From Mariprofundus sp. KV (lineage in GTDB: Bacteria; Pseudomonadota; Zetaproteobacteria; Mariprofundales; Mariprofundaceae): DNA of 64,000 nucleotides. Shown in pieces: positions 53,031-62,619 of the stretch. The first letter of the stretch is position 1. Each line of letters begins with the position of its first letter. The stretch covers positions 1 to 64,000 of the forward strand of contig NZ_VWNB01000014.1 of assembly GCF_013387475.1 (NCBI RefSeq), read 5' to 3'. The notes beneath the pieces are model-generated. The model was not told where the DNA came from. It made no database searches and saw only the letters and a list, made by a program, of their open reading frames with translations. The translations under genes and the position numbers were made by a program.

Positions 53031-54272
53031 ATGGCTGGAAAAAGTTTACAGAGTATTCGCGGCATCCATGACGGTCTGCCTGATGAGGTAAGACGATTTC
53101 AGAGGGTGGAGCAGGCGGCACGCAACACTTTTGCAACCTATGCCTGCTCCGAGGTGCGCCTGCCTGTTTTAGAGCCGACTGAGCTGTTTGTGCGCTCCAT
53201 CGGTGAAGAGACCGACATTGTCTCTAAAGAGATGTACAGCTTCATCGATCAGGGCAACGATAATATATGCCTGCGTCCGGAGGGTACAGCGGGTGCCGTG
53301 CGAGCCTATCTGCAGGGCGGATTAACCCGTGCCGGTGCCCAGCGCTGGTTTTATGCCGGGCCGATGTTCCGCCGTGAGCGGCCACAGAAGGGGCGCTTAA
53401 GGCAGTTCCAGCAGATTGGTGTGGAGTGGTTTGGTGTCTCCGGTCCGGTTGAAGATGCCGAAGTGCTGGCCATGGCGCATGCATTTCTCACTGAGTTGGC
53501 TATTTCAGATCTCAGACTTGAGGTGAACTCGCTCGGCTGCAAGGCATGCAGGCCGACTTACCGCGATATACTTGTTGAATATCTGGAAGCCGGAAAAGAG
53601 CAGTTGTGTGAAACCTGCAATGAGCGTATCGCCAAAAACCCGATGCGTGTACTCGATTGCAAAGTGACTTCGTGCCAGTCAGCACTGAGCGATGCGCCGG
53701 AGATGGTGGATCATCTTTGTGATCTCTGCGAATCCCATTTCGATGGTCTGAAGCAGGGCTTGGATGCACTGGCTGTACCCTATGTGATGAATGCCCGCAT
53801 TGTGCGCGGTCTGGATTACTACAATCGCACCGCCTTCGAGTTTGTCACCGATAAACTCGGTGCACAGGGCACAGTGCTGGCTGGCGGTCGTTACGATGGA
53901 CTGGTTGAAAGTCTTGGTGGCCCGGCGACCCCTGCTATCGGTTTTGCAGCAGGTGTTGAGCGGCTGGCGATGCTGCTGGATGACAATGAAGAGGGCTGCG
54001 TGGATGTTGCTGTTGTCGCCCTCGGCGCTGAGGTGTTGAACTACTCACTTACTCAGGCTGCAGGGCTGCGAGAAGCTGGTCTGTCCGTTGTGCATTGTGG
54101 TGGTGGTGCAGCCAAACGACAGTTCAGGATGGCGGATCGAGAGTCGGCCCGTTTTGTTGCAGTGATTGGTGGTGATGAGATGGAATCCGGCAAGATAGCT
54201 CTGAAAAACATGGCCAGTGGTGAGCAGAATATACTCTCTCTTGATGAGGTGGTTCAGGCCATCTCAACCTAA
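53031..54272 (+). CDS. hisS: histidyl-tRNA synthetase
   Basis: A class II synthetase of 413 residues. It begins SLQSIRGIHDGLPDE, has the motif 2 region (MFRRERPQKGRLRQFQQIGVE), the histidine signature (RGLDYYNRTAFEF) and the C-terminal anticodon domain. Last gene of the ispG-hisS pair; terminator after it. Confidence 0.96.
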   Translation: MAGKSLQSIRGIHDGLPDEVRRFQRVEQAARNTFATYACSEVRLPVLEPTELFVRSIGEETDIVSKEMYSFIDQGNDNICLRPEGTAGAVRAYLQGGLTRAGAQRWFYAGPMFRRERPQKGRLRQFQQIGVEWFGVSGPVEDAEVLAMAHAFLTELAISDLRLEVNSLGCKACRPTYRDILVEYLEAGKEQLCETCNERIAKNPMRVLDCKVTSCQSALSDAPEMVDHLCDLCESHFDGLKQGLDALAVPYVMNARIVRGLDYYNRTAFEFVTDKLGAQGTVLAGGRYDGLVESLGGPATPAIGFAAGVERLAMLLDDNEEGCVDVAVVALGAEVLNYSLTQAAGLREAGLSVVHCGGGAAKRQFRMADRESARFVAVIGGDEMESGKIALKNMASGEQNILSLDEVVQAIST

Positions 54273-54294
54273 GTTTCCCGGGAAGGGGAAAGTA

Positions 54295-54322
54295 AAAAGG
54301 AGCTGCATATGCAGCTCCTTTT
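54295..54322. terminator. bidirectional intrinsic terminator between hisS and ppk2
   Basis: A perfect palindrome (AAAAGGAGCTGCAT and its complement ending in TTTT) lies between two converging genes and can end both transcripts. Confidence 0.92.
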
Positions 54323-54347
54323 CTATGTGGTCAGATTTACTCCGTAC

Positions 54348-55157
54348 TCAATACTTTGTGGGAACGAAGTGCTGATCGTTGATATCAGGACGCTTGTAGT
54401 CCGGCTGCTCTTTTCTCGGACGCAGCGGTTTCGGTGCAGGCATCACATCCTTATATGGAACCGATGAGAGGATATGGCTCAGGCAGTTAAGGCGAGCCCG
54501 TTTTTTGTCATCTGAATTGACCACATTCCATGGCGCTTCATCAATGTCGGTATAGAAGAACATCTCATCCTTGGCCTTGGAGTACTCCATCCAGCGATCA
54601 CGCGACTCCAGATCCATCGGGCTGAGTTTCCAGTGTTTGGTTTTATCGGTAGCGCGTTTCTGGAAACGGCGCTCCTGCTCTTCATCACTGACTGAGAACC
54701 AGTATTTGATAAGGATGATACCGGAACGAACAAGCATGCGCTCAAACTCAGGGCAGGAACGCATAAATTCGCGGTACTCTTTGTCGGTGCAGAAGCCCAT
54801 CACATGCTCAACACCGGCACGGTTGTACCAGCTGCGGTCAAAGACAGCGATCTCACCAGCTGCCGGAAGATGTTCGACATAACGCTGGAAATACCACTGG
54901 GTTTTCTGGCGGTCTGAAGGGGCTGGCAGGGCAACCACATTACAGCCGCGAGGATTCAAAGGCTCCATCAGACGTTTGATGGTGCCGCCTTTGCCTGCTG
55001 CATCGCGACCCTCAAATATCAGAACAACCTGAAGTCCCTTTTCTTTGATCCAGTGTTGCCATTTCACCAGCTCCACATGGATGTCTGCAAGGGCAGCGTT
55101 GTACTCTTTTGTACCCAGCTTCTTGGCTTTAGCTGGCTGTTTTACCTGATCAGTCAT
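54348..55157 (-). CDS. ppk2: polyphosphate kinase 2
   Basis: 269 residues. The Walker A motif FEGRDAAGKGGTIKR, Walker B region (AVFDRSWYNRAGVEHVMGF) and lid-module residues identify a single-domain (class I type) PPK2, which transfers phosphate between polyphosphate and nucleotides. The ATG at 55157 (MTDQVKQPAKAKK) has GGGAGAGG upstream, preferred to an in-frame start at 55172. Converges on hisS. Confidence 0.94.
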   Translation of the reverse strand: MTDQVKQPAKAKKLGTKEYNAALADIHVELVKWQHWIKEKGLQVVLIFEGRDAAGKGGTIKRLMEPLNPRGCNVVALPAPSDRQKTQWYFQRYVEHLPAAGEIAVFDRSWYNRAGVEHVMGFCTDKEYREFMRSCPEFERMLVRSGIILIKYWFSVSDEEQERRFQKRATDKTKHWKLSPMDLESRDRWMEYSKAKDEMFFYTDIDEAPWNVVNSDDKKRARLNCLSHILSSVPYKDVMPAPKPLRPRKEQPDYKRPDINDQHFVPTKY

Positions 55158-55335
55158 ATACCTCTCCCTCAATAAGGGGAGCAGTATAACACACGATCAT
55201 GGGATTAAAAATAATTGAAACTTAACCGGGAAAACAGGTCACTCTGGGTTTATTGTCAGCCGCTGTGAGCCAAGCAGAGATATGCGCTCATCGCTCCGTC
55301 TGCAGGCCGGCTTGTTTATGCCCGAGGTGTACCTG

Positions 55336-55452
55336 TTACTGTCCGGAGCTTACCCAGAGGGTTCCCAGTGCACTGATAGCCAGGAGTGCAATCAGCACAC
55401 CCAGTGTGATGTTCTGGTATTTGGTTTTTTTAATTTCGTCCTGCTCGTTCAT
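55336..55452 (-). CDS. 38-residue single-pass membrane protein
   Basis: A short gene with a good ribosome site (GGAGAG) before the ATG: a charged N terminus (MNEQDEIKKTKYQ) followed by one hydrophobic helix (ITLGVLIALLAISALGTLW) and a short tail. This looks like a real small membrane protein. Function unknown. It lies between cysM and ppk2 on the same strand, 178 bases upstream of ppk2. Confidence 0.6.
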   Translation of the reverse strand: MNEQDEIKKTKYQNITLGVLIALLAISALGTLWVSSGQ

Positions 55453-55505
55453 GGTCTCTCCTGACTGATGCTGTTCATGTTAACAGAAACTGATCAGACT
55501 AATAA

Positions 55506-56447
55506 TTAAATACCTTCGGCATAGGTGACACGATCACTGCCTGCAAATACAGGTGTGGAGAGGTACTTCTCTCCGCCATCCGGGAAGATGGCGACAATCT
55601 CACCGGCAAGACTCTGCTCCGCCAGATTTTCTGCAACCTTCAGTGCGGCAGCCAGCGCACAGCCGCATGACTGGCCACAGAGAATACCCTCTTCGGAGGC
55701 CAGTCGCTGGGTGAAGGTGTAGGCCACATCGGTGTCGATGCCGATCTTCTGATCGTAAACGCTGGCGTCAAATACCTCAGGCACAATGCTTGATTCGATA
55801 TGTTTCAGCCCCTCAATGCCGTGGAACGGGGAGTCAGGCTCAGCTGCGATGATCTGAACGCTGTTGCTCATGCGTTTGAGGTAGCGACCGGTACCAACCA
55901 GCGTGCCGGAGGTGCCCATCGAGGCGACAAAGTGGGTCACCTTGCCATCCGTGTCGCGCCAAATCTCCGGGCCAGTCGACTCTTCATGGGCACGAGGATT
56001 GGCAGGATTGTTGTACTGATCCGGTTTAAAGTAGTGGTCGGGGTCGGCTTCATAGATTTTACGTGCATCGAGAATGGCACCGTCGGAGCCCTCAAGCGGA
56101 TCAGAGAAGATCAGCTCTGCACCAAAGGCGCGACAGATACGTTTGCGTTCATCAGAAACATTGCCCGGCATCACCAGTCGAACTCTGAAACCCATGCTTG
56201 CACCGATCATCGCCAGTGCGATGCCGGTATTGCCGGATGTGGAGTCGAGGATGACTTTACTCTTGTCCAGCTTACCGTTTTTCAACCCTTCGCGGATCAT
56301 CCACAAGGCAGGACGATCTTTGACTGAACCGCCGGGATTAAAGCGCTCAAGCTTGGCATGGATGCGGATATTGGCAGGCAGGTGGCTGGTGATATGCTGT
56401 ATCGTTGCCATGGGTGTATTGCCAATCAAATCTAATATTGAGTTCAA
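55506..56447 (-). CDS. cysM: O-acetylserine sulfhydrylase, CysM-type cysteine synthase
   Basis: 313 residues of a PLP-dependent fold II enzyme that makes cysteine from O-acetylserine and sulfide or thiosulfate. The N terminus SILDLIGNTPMATI, the PLP lysine in NPGGSVKDRPAL, the substrate loop STSGNTGIALAMIG and the phosphate loop MGTSGTLVGTGRYL are present. The ERFNPGGS form and the length fit CysM more than CysK, but I would not exclude CysK or a cystathionine synthase-type member. Confidence 0.88.
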   Translation of the reverse strand: MNSILDLIGNTPMATIQHITSHLPANIRIHAKLERFNPGGSVKDRPALWMIREGLKNGKLDKSKVILDSTSGNTGIALAMIGASMGFRVRLVMPGNVSDERKRICRAFGAELIFSDPLEGSDGAILDARKIYEADPDHYFKPDQYNNPANPRAHEESTGPEIWRDTDGKVTHFVASMGTSGTLVGTGRYLKRMSNSVQIIAAEPDSPFHGIEGLKHIESSIVPEVFDASVYDQKIGIDTDVAYTFTQRLASEEGILCGQSCGCALAAALKVAENLAEQSLAGEIVAIFPDGGEKYLSTPVFAGSDRVTYAEGI

Positions 56448-56529
56448 AATATCACCTTAGAAATCTGTTTCCACCGGCTGCGCAGAGATCAGGCGCTGCG
56501 CTGTGATGGCGGCCAATGATGGCATGGAA

Positions 56530-57444
56530 TCAGCGCTTGCCAAGCAGACGCAGGATTTCACTATTGCATGTCGAATTATTCTGCTGCTCAAATGGCCAGA
56601 TCAACCCCGGCAGATTGAGCAGATAAGCGCTCAGTTTTTGCGCATCAACTCCTATCTCGCGCAGACTTGCCAGCGTGGTGGCACCATTACGTTTAGCAAG
56701 CCGTTCTCCTGTGGAAGTATGAATCAGGGGATGGTGGATGTAGGTCGGTGCGGGCAGTCCAAGCAGCTGCTGCAGCAGGCGGTGAATAGCTGTGCTCGCT
56801 TCAAGATCCTTGCCGCGAATGACATGGCTGATGCCCTGAATGCCATCGTCAACCACAACCGAGAGGTGATAGCTGAAGGAGATATCTTTACGGCCAATCA
56901 CCACGTCATGGTCGATTTCAGCGCTGTATTCGAGTCCCTGCTCATCGTGCCAGCATAGGGGGGTGTCGATCAATCCCATGGCTTTTTTCACATTCAGTCG
57001 CCAGGCAAAAGGGGTGCTCTGCATGCGCCGCTCCTGCTCATCGCTACAGAGATTACGGCAGATGCCTGGATAGATGCCGGCTGCATCCTCTGCATGCGGG
57101 GCGATGGCCATCTTCTCCATCTCCTGCAGGATCGTTCTGCGGGTACAGAAGCAGGGGTAGATCAGATCAAGTTCACGCAAGCGGGCAATGGCAGTACGGT
57201 AATCCTCAAGGTGGGAGCTCTGCAGTCGAACCGGTTCTGCCCAGCTCAACCCAAGCCACTGCAGATCCTCGAATATGCCTTCGATGAATTGAGGGCGGCA
57301 GCGGCTGTGGTCAATATCTTCAATGCGCAGCAGCAGATCGGCACCGTTGTTTGCAGCCCAGTGGGCACATAACAGCGCAGAATATGCGTTGCCGACATGC
57401 AGACGACCGGTCGGACTGGGAGCAAACCTGCTGCGCATTTGCAT
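56530..57444 (-). CDS. gluQ: glutamyl-Q tRNA(Asp) synthetase
   Basis: 304 residues: a truncated GluRS-like class I enzyme without anticodon domain that glutamylates queuosine in tRNA-Asp. It shows FAPSPTGRLHVGNAYSAL (HIGH-type HVGN), the zinc site (CFCTRR then Y and CRN) and the KMSKS-type RLAKRNGA. The ATG at 57444 is close to an in-frame ATG at 57438. Confidence 0.93.
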   Translation of the reverse strand: MQMRSRFAPSPTGRLHVGNAYSALLCAHWAANNGADLLLRIEDIDHSRCRPQFIEGIFEDLQWLGLSWAEPVRLQSSHLEDYRTAIARLRELDLIYPCFCTRRTILQEMEKMAIAPHAEDAAGIYPGICRNLCSDEQERRMQSTPFAWRLNVKKAMGLIDTPLCWHDEQGLEYSAEIDHDVVIGRKDISFSYHLSVVVDDGIQGISHVIRGKDLEASTAIHRLLQQLLGLPAPTYIHHPLIHTSTGERLAKRNGATTLASLREIGVDAQKLSAYLLNLPGLIWPFEQQNNSTCNSEILRLLGKR

Positions 57445-57459
57445 CTTATGTTGTGCCGC

Positions 57460-59310
57460 TTACTCGACCTTTTTTGGTTTGGAGGGTGGCAGAATCAGGG
57501 CCTGCCCCTCCTCTGTCCGTTCGGGGCGCATCAGCAGTTTGATCTCATCACCGGCCTCAAATTTCAGGTTGTCATGAGGAATCAGCGTTTTGCCGTCACG
57601 CACGATGGTAATGGGTTGTACGCCATGCGGGATGCGTACGTCAGCCATTTTTTCACCAATAAGTGGTGACGCCAGCTCGACAGTGCGAGCCTCATACAGT
57701 AGCCGTTTGCGGTAGGCCTGATCATTCCAGTAAGTGAAGTTATACGGTTTGGCAAACAGCCTGCGCGCCTGCAGCTGGTGGATCAGGCTGGCATGTTTCT
57801 CCGCAGCATCCTCCTGCAGGGCAATATAGATCTCAGGGGTATGATAGTTCTCATTGGCAAGGCGGGCGATGAGCAGATTGTGATCGGATGAGCCGGTCAT
57901 CACAATCACCGCACCGATCTCCTCGGCATGAATAATCTCCCAGTAGAGCGGATCCAGTGCGTTGCCGCAGATGGCGGTATAACCTGATCGTTTCAGGCTG
58001 CTGATCACTTCGGCATTGAGATCGAGAAAGCGCACCTCACGGTCTTCGCCCAATGCGCGGCCAAGCTCAGCGCCAATCTGACCGCCACCGATGATCAGTA
58101 CAGAGCGTTCGTCACCACCATCGATGGAGAGCATGGTTTTCAAGGGGCGGGCAAGAAGACTGTAGATCAGAATGGATGTGATAATGACGATATATACCAG
58201 TGCCATCAGTAGTTCGCTTTGAGGGTTGCCACTCTCCTGTAGAATAAGAACGAACAGTGAGGTGATGGCGGCGGCGACCACACCTCGCGGTGCCATGCCG
58301 GCCAGATAGAGACTTTCGTTGGTACTCAGATGGCTTCCCATGGTTGAAAAGAGAACGGTAAGCGGACGCGCATAACAGGCGAGAATGACAAAGATTATCA
58401 GGCCCGGGTAGAGATATTCGTGCATCACAGCCAGATTCATATTGGCAGCCAGCAGCACAAACAGTACCGAGATCAACAGCATGGAGAGGCTGCCTTTAAA
58501 GTGTTTCAGACGTTGAATGTCGTGCACTTCCATGCGCTGCAGTACCGCACCCATCATCAGTACAGCCAGCAGGCCCGCCTGCTCACTGATGGAGTCGGAA
58601 AGCAGGAATACCCCCCATGCCGAAGAGAGGGTGAGGATGGTTCTGATCTCAACATCCTTAGCCCAGCTGCTTGAAAGCAGCATGGCAAGCAGACGACCGC
58701 CTGCCAGTCCGATGAAAAAGCCAACAACAATTTTTAACAGGATATCCTCGGCAATGAGCATGCCGGACATCTCAGGTGTCAGCGCGACTTGCAGGAAGAC
58801 AATGGCAAGAATCGCACCAACCACATCAATTAACATCGCTTCAGCCGTTAAAACATGGCTGATATTACGCCCCAGTCGCATCTGACGGATGATAGGAAGA
58901 ATCACAGTCGGTCCACCAACAGATACCAGTGCGCCAAACAGCAGGGCCAGCGGCCAGTCAATACCGGTCATCATCTGCGCAGTTGTAGCTCCGATGGCTA
59001 TGGTCAGTAGCGGCCCGAAAATGACCATGCGTCCGACCACCCAGCCATTGGCGCGCAGCTCTTTCAGGTTCATGCTTAAGCCACCCTCAAAGAGGATGAT
59101 GGCAAGGCCAAGTTCGATCAGGGTGTGCAGAGCACCTTCCATCGACTCGACATGCATCAGATGCAGGCCGAAGGGGCCAAGTGCCATGCCGGCCAGCAGC
59201 CAGAGCAGGATCGGTGGAAAGCGAAAGCGATTGGCCAGCATCTGGGCTGCCGTAGCAATGAGAACGGCAACAACAAAGGTGGTGGTGGGTGTAGCGGTTT
59301 CAGGAAACAT
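57460..59310 (-). CDS. CPA2-family cation/proton antiporter with RCK domains
   Basis: About 616 residues. The N-terminal part (about 1-380) has about 12 membrane helices and CPA2 features (FRFPPILLWLLAGMALGP, ELGLAIILFEGGLSMN, GALVSVGGPTVILPI). The C-terminal TrkA-N Rossmann domain (SVLIIGGGQIGAELGRALGE) and a TrkA-C domain (about 530-610) regulate it. The start at 59310 (MFPETATPTTTF) precedes the first helix; the longer frame to 59427 looks non-N-terminal, though no good ribosome site supports either. Probably Na+/H+ or K+/H+ exchange. Confidence 0.85.
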   Translation of the reverse strand: MFPETATPTTTFVVAVLIATAAQMLANRFRFPPILLWLLAGMALGPFGLHLMHVESMEGALHTLIELGLAIILFEGGLSMNLKELRANGWVVGRMVIFGPLLTIAIGATTAQMMTGIDWPLALLFGALVSVGGPTVILPIIRQMRLGRNISHVLTAEAMLIDVVGAILAIVFLQVALTPEMSGMLIAEDILLKIVVGFFIGLAGGRLLAMLLSSSWAKDVEIRTILTLSSAWGVFLLSDSISEQAGLLAVLMMGAVLQRMEVHDIQRLKHFKGSLSMLLISVLFVLLAANMNLAVMHEYLYPGLIIFVILACYARPLTVLFSTMGSHLSTNESLYLAGMAPRGVVAAAITSLFVLILQESGNPQSELLMALVYIVIITSILIYSLLARPLKTMLSIDGGDERSVLIIGGGQIGAELGRALGEDREVRFLDLNAEVISSLKRSGYTAICGNALDPLYWEIIHAEEIGAVIVMTGSSDHNLLIARLANENYHTPEIYIALQEDAAEKHASLIHQLQARRLFAKPYNFTYWNDQAYRKRLLYEARTVELASPLIGEKMADVRIPHGVQPITIVRDGKTLIPHDNLKFEAGDEIKLLMRPERTEEGQALILPPSKPKKVE

Positions 59311-59474
59311 TGGGAAAAAGGCTGCCGCCGAGGGCTCGGGTGGGCAAGTGAAGTTTTTTACCCATACGATAGCTAGGGAAATCCGATGCTTATCCTGCAT
59401 GCGTCCTGCCCGCTCTGGTGCTATCATGCCGCGCTGCTGTTTGGCAGCAGTTAACAGTTGAGGTGTCGTCTTAA

Positions 59475-60857
59475 ATGAATTCAGCCGAAAGAAGTAGTGT
59501 ATTTTCCATCGCGGGTATCTATGGCCTGCGCATGCTGGGGCTGTTTCTTATCCTTCCTGTTTTTGCCCTCTATGCCGAAGGGCTGGAGGGGGTAACACCT
59601 ACCACGATCGGTTTGGCGCTGGGCATCTACGGCTTTACCATGGCGATGTTACAGATTCCGTTTGGCTGGCTCTCCGATCGCATTGGCAGGAAACCGGTGA
59701 TAGCCGGTGGGCTGCTTATTTTTGCCATCGGCAGTGTCGTTGCAGCCATGGCCGACTCGATCTGGATGGTGATTGTTGGTCGTGCGCTACAGGGCTCGGG
59801 AGCCATTGCAGCCGCGATGATGGCGCTGCTGGCTGATCTTACCCGTGAAGAGGTGCGCACCAAGGCGATGGCTGTGGTCGGGATGACTATCGGTATGTCC
59901 TTTACCGTGGCGCTGATTGCCGGGCCGATGCTCAGTGTATGGGTCGGAGTGGATGGTATCTTCTGGTTTACCGCCCTGTTTGCGCTGCTCAGTATTGCTG
60001 TGCTCTATCTGCTGGTTCCCGATCCTGATCATCTGAGTATGCATCGTGATGTTGAGGCTGTACCAGGAGAATTCGGACGCATTCTTAAAGATGGTCAGCT
60101 ACTACGCCTGGATTTCGGCATTATGATTCTGCATGGCATCATCATGTCACTGTTTATCGGCTTGCCGTTTGTCTTGCGTGACCATCTCGATATTGCAGCG
60201 GTAGATCATCCCTGGGTTTACCTGCCGGTGCTGCTGGTGGCGATCGTATTTATGGTGCCGCTGATCATTGTGGCCGAGAAAAAAGAGAAGATGAAGCAGG
60301 TGTTTCTCTTCTCCATCAGTCTGATTGCACTCTCCTGTGTGTTGCTCGGCCTGTGGCATGACTCCATGGTCTCTGTGATGGCGGCACTGCTGCTCTTCTT
60401 TATCGCTTACAATGTATTGGAGGCGACGCTGCCTTCGCTGATTTCACGTATGGCGCCGATAGATGCAAAAGGAACGGCGATGGGTGTCTACTCCACATCG
60501 CAGTTTTTCGGAGCCTTTATTGGTGGTGCTGTGGGCGGCTGGTGTTATGGACAGTTTGATGTGCAGGGCATCTTCTATGGTGCAGGTGGCCTGGCGCTGC
60601 TCTGGCTGCTGGTTGCATCGGGCATGAAGATGCCTGTGATGCGGTCAAGTGTGATGGCCCATGTTGAGTCTGATGTTGATGCGCTGGCACTGGAGGTTTC
60701 GATTCTCAAGCTGGCGGGAGTCTTTGAAGCCAAAGTAGTTCCGGAAGAGAATGCAGCCTTTTTGAGGGTGGATAAAAAACTGTTTGATGCAAAAGCGTTG
60801 GATGCGTTGCTTAATCCGGAGTCGGTCGGGCAGCCATCAGAGATTGAGGTTGTTTAA
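59475..60857 (+). CDS. YajR-like MFS transporter with C-terminal YAM domain
   Basis: 460 residues. Twelve membrane helices of the major facilitator superfamily, including the motif A loop (GWLSDRIGRKPVI), followed by a soluble C-terminal domain (about 390-460, LEVSILKLAGVFEAKVVPEE and VDKKLFDAKALDALL) that matches the ferredoxin-like YAM domain of E. coli YajR. Substrate unknown. gpmI starts 3 bases after its stop, so both are probably cotranscribed. Confidence 0.85.
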   Translation: MNSAERSSVFSIAGIYGLRMLGLFLILPVFALYAEGLEGVTPTTIGLALGIYGFTMAMLQIPFGWLSDRIGRKPVIAGGLLIFAIGSVVAAMADSIWMVIVGRALQGSGAIAAAMMALLADLTREEVRTKAMAVVGMTIGMSFTVALIAGPMLSVWVGVDGIFWFTALFALLSIAVLYLLVPDPDHLSMHRDVEAVPGEFGRILKDGQLLRLDFGIMILHGIIMSLFIGLPFVLRDHLDIAAVDHPWVYLPVLLVAIVFMVPLIIVAEKKEKMKQVFLFSISLIALSCVLLGLWHDSMVSVMAALLLFFIAYNVLEATLPSLISRMAPIDAKGTAMGVYSTSQFFGAFIGGAVGGWCYGQFDVQGIFYGAGGLALLWLLVASGMKMPVMRSSVMAHVESDVDALALEVSILKLAGVFEAKVVPEENAAFLRVDKKLFDAKALDALLNPESVGQPSEIEVV

Positions 60858-60860
60858 ATC

Positions 60861-62489
60861 ATGAGCAAGAGAACCATAAAACCTGTATTGCTGATTGTGA
60901 TGGATGGTTGGGGCATGGGCTCTGGCGGTCCTGAAGATGCCATTGCGCAAGCCAATACGCCGGTGTTTGATCGCCTCTGGGCAGAATATGCACATACCAC
61001 ACTGATGACCCACGGCCCATATGTCGGTCTGCCTGCCAAAAATGATATGGGCGGCTCTGAAGTCGGGCATTTGACCATGGGTGCAGGAGAGATTCTTGAT
61101 CAGGGGCCGACACGTATTAACAAGGCTGTTGCCGATGGCTCTTTCCTTAAATCCGATGCACTGCAGAAGGTGATGGCAGCAGGTGAAGCCGGTGGCACGG
61201 TTCATCTTATGGGGCTTCTATCCGATGGTAATATTCACTCCCACATCAATAATTTCAAAGCGCTGATTAATGCTGCCTTTGAGCGTGGTGTCAAATCTTT
61301 GCGGGTGCACGCACTGCTCGATGGTCGCGATGTCGGCATCCAGACTGCGCAGAAGTATGTCTGTGAGCTTGAGCAGGAGTTCACCTTCATCAATAGTCAT
61401 GATGGTTTTGGTTACTGTTTTGCCAGTGGTGGCGGCAGGGAGCGTATCGTGATGGATCGTGATCGCGACTGGTCCAAGGTGGAAGAGGGCTGGAATTTGA
61501 TGGTGCACGGTCAGGGCGATCAGCGATTTCCCTCAATGATGGCGGCAATCGAGCATATGCGCGGAGAGAATCCGGATCTGATCGATCAGGATATGGATGG
61601 TTTTGTCATCGTGGATGATCATGACCAGCCGCTCGGAGCTATGCATGATGGCGATGCTGTGGTGATGGTTAACTTTCGCGGTGATCGCGCCATTGAGATT
61701 ACTGAAGCCTTCGAGCTGGATGATTTCGACGGTTTTGATCGTGGTCGTCGTCCTGATGTGGTCTATGCAGGCATGATGGTTTACGACGAAGATCGGAATC
61801 TTCCCGAGTTGCAGCTGATGGGGCCCAGCAGTGTTGCCAATCCGTTTGGCAGGCGCATTCTTGAGTTGGGTATCAAACAGTTTCGTTTGACTGAGACCCA
61901 GAAATACCCGCATGTTACCTTCTTCTTTAATGGTGGTTACCGTCAGCCGCTGGACGCTTCGATGGAAGATTATATTTTGATCCCATCGGATAAGGGTGTC
62001 TCCTTTTCTGATGCACCTGAGATGAAAGCCAATGAGATTGCAGAGAAGGCGATCGAGCTGGTGAATACAGGTGAATACGGTTTTGGTCTGATCAATATTG
62101 CCAACGCCGATATGGTGGGTCATTGCGGGATTATGGCGTCGGCGATACGTGCGATTGAGACCGTGGATGCAGCAGTTGGACGCATCATTGAGGCGCTGGC
62201 AGCAGTGGGTGGATCAGCCCTGATTACTGCTGATCACGGCAATGCAGAAGAGATGATGGTGTTTAACAAAGATGGTGAGTCTGAAGCCTGCACCAAACAC
62301 TCGATTAATCCGGTGCCGTGTATCCTGTTTGATCCGGCATATGACGGCTCCTATAGCCTGCGTCAGCCTGATGATCAGCAAACGATACTGACTCAGCCCG
62401 GTCTTGCCCATCTGGCAGGCACGCTGTTTGAGGTGATGGGGTTGCCGGTTCCCGATGATATCTACCCTTCACTGATCGAACGGAATTAA
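60861..62489 (+). CDS. gpmI: 2,3-bisphosphoglycerate-independent phosphoglycerate mutase
   Basis: 542 residues of the alkaline-phosphatase superfamily enzyme that interconverts 3- and 2-phosphoglycerate using two manganese ions. The metal motifs are LLIVMDGWG at the N terminus, the serine region KNDMGGSEVGH, and DHGNAEEM near the C terminus; LLDGRDVGIQTAQ and NFRGDRAIEI are also seen. Full length. Confidence 0.96.
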   Translation: MSKRTIKPVLLIVMDGWGMGSGGPEDAIAQANTPVFDRLWAEYAHTTLMTHGPYVGLPAKNDMGGSEVGHLTMGAGEILDQGPTRINKAVADGSFLKSDALQKVMAAGEAGGTVHLMGLLSDGNIHSHINNFKALINAAFERGVKSLRVHALLDGRDVGIQTAQKYVCELEQEFTFINSHDGFGYCFASGGGRERIVMDRDRDWSKVEEGWNLMVHGQGDQRFPSMMAAIEHMRGENPDLIDQDMDGFVIVDDHDQPLGAMHDGDAVVMVNFRGDRAIEITEAFELDDFDGFDRGRRPDVVYAGMMVYDEDRNLPELQLMGPSSVANPFGRRILELGIKQFRLTETQKYPHVTFFFNGGYRQPLDASMEDYILIPSDKGVSFSDAPEMKANEIAEKAIELVNTGEYGFGLINIANADMVGHCGIMASAIRAIETVDAAVGRIIEALAAVGGSALITADHGNAEEMMVFNKDGESEACTKHSINPVPCILFDPAYDGSYSLRQPDDQQTILTQPGLAHLAGTLFEVMGLPVPDDIYPSLIERN

Positions 62490-62619
62490 GCCTTTTCAGC
62501 CCATTCGAGGGCGTCGTTGGTGTAGTGATTCCCCCCGATATGAACAATAAACCGTTGCAGCCTGATCTGATAATAGGGATCATGGCTCTGTAAGGAATAC
62601 TGTTCAGAGGAGTGAAGCC

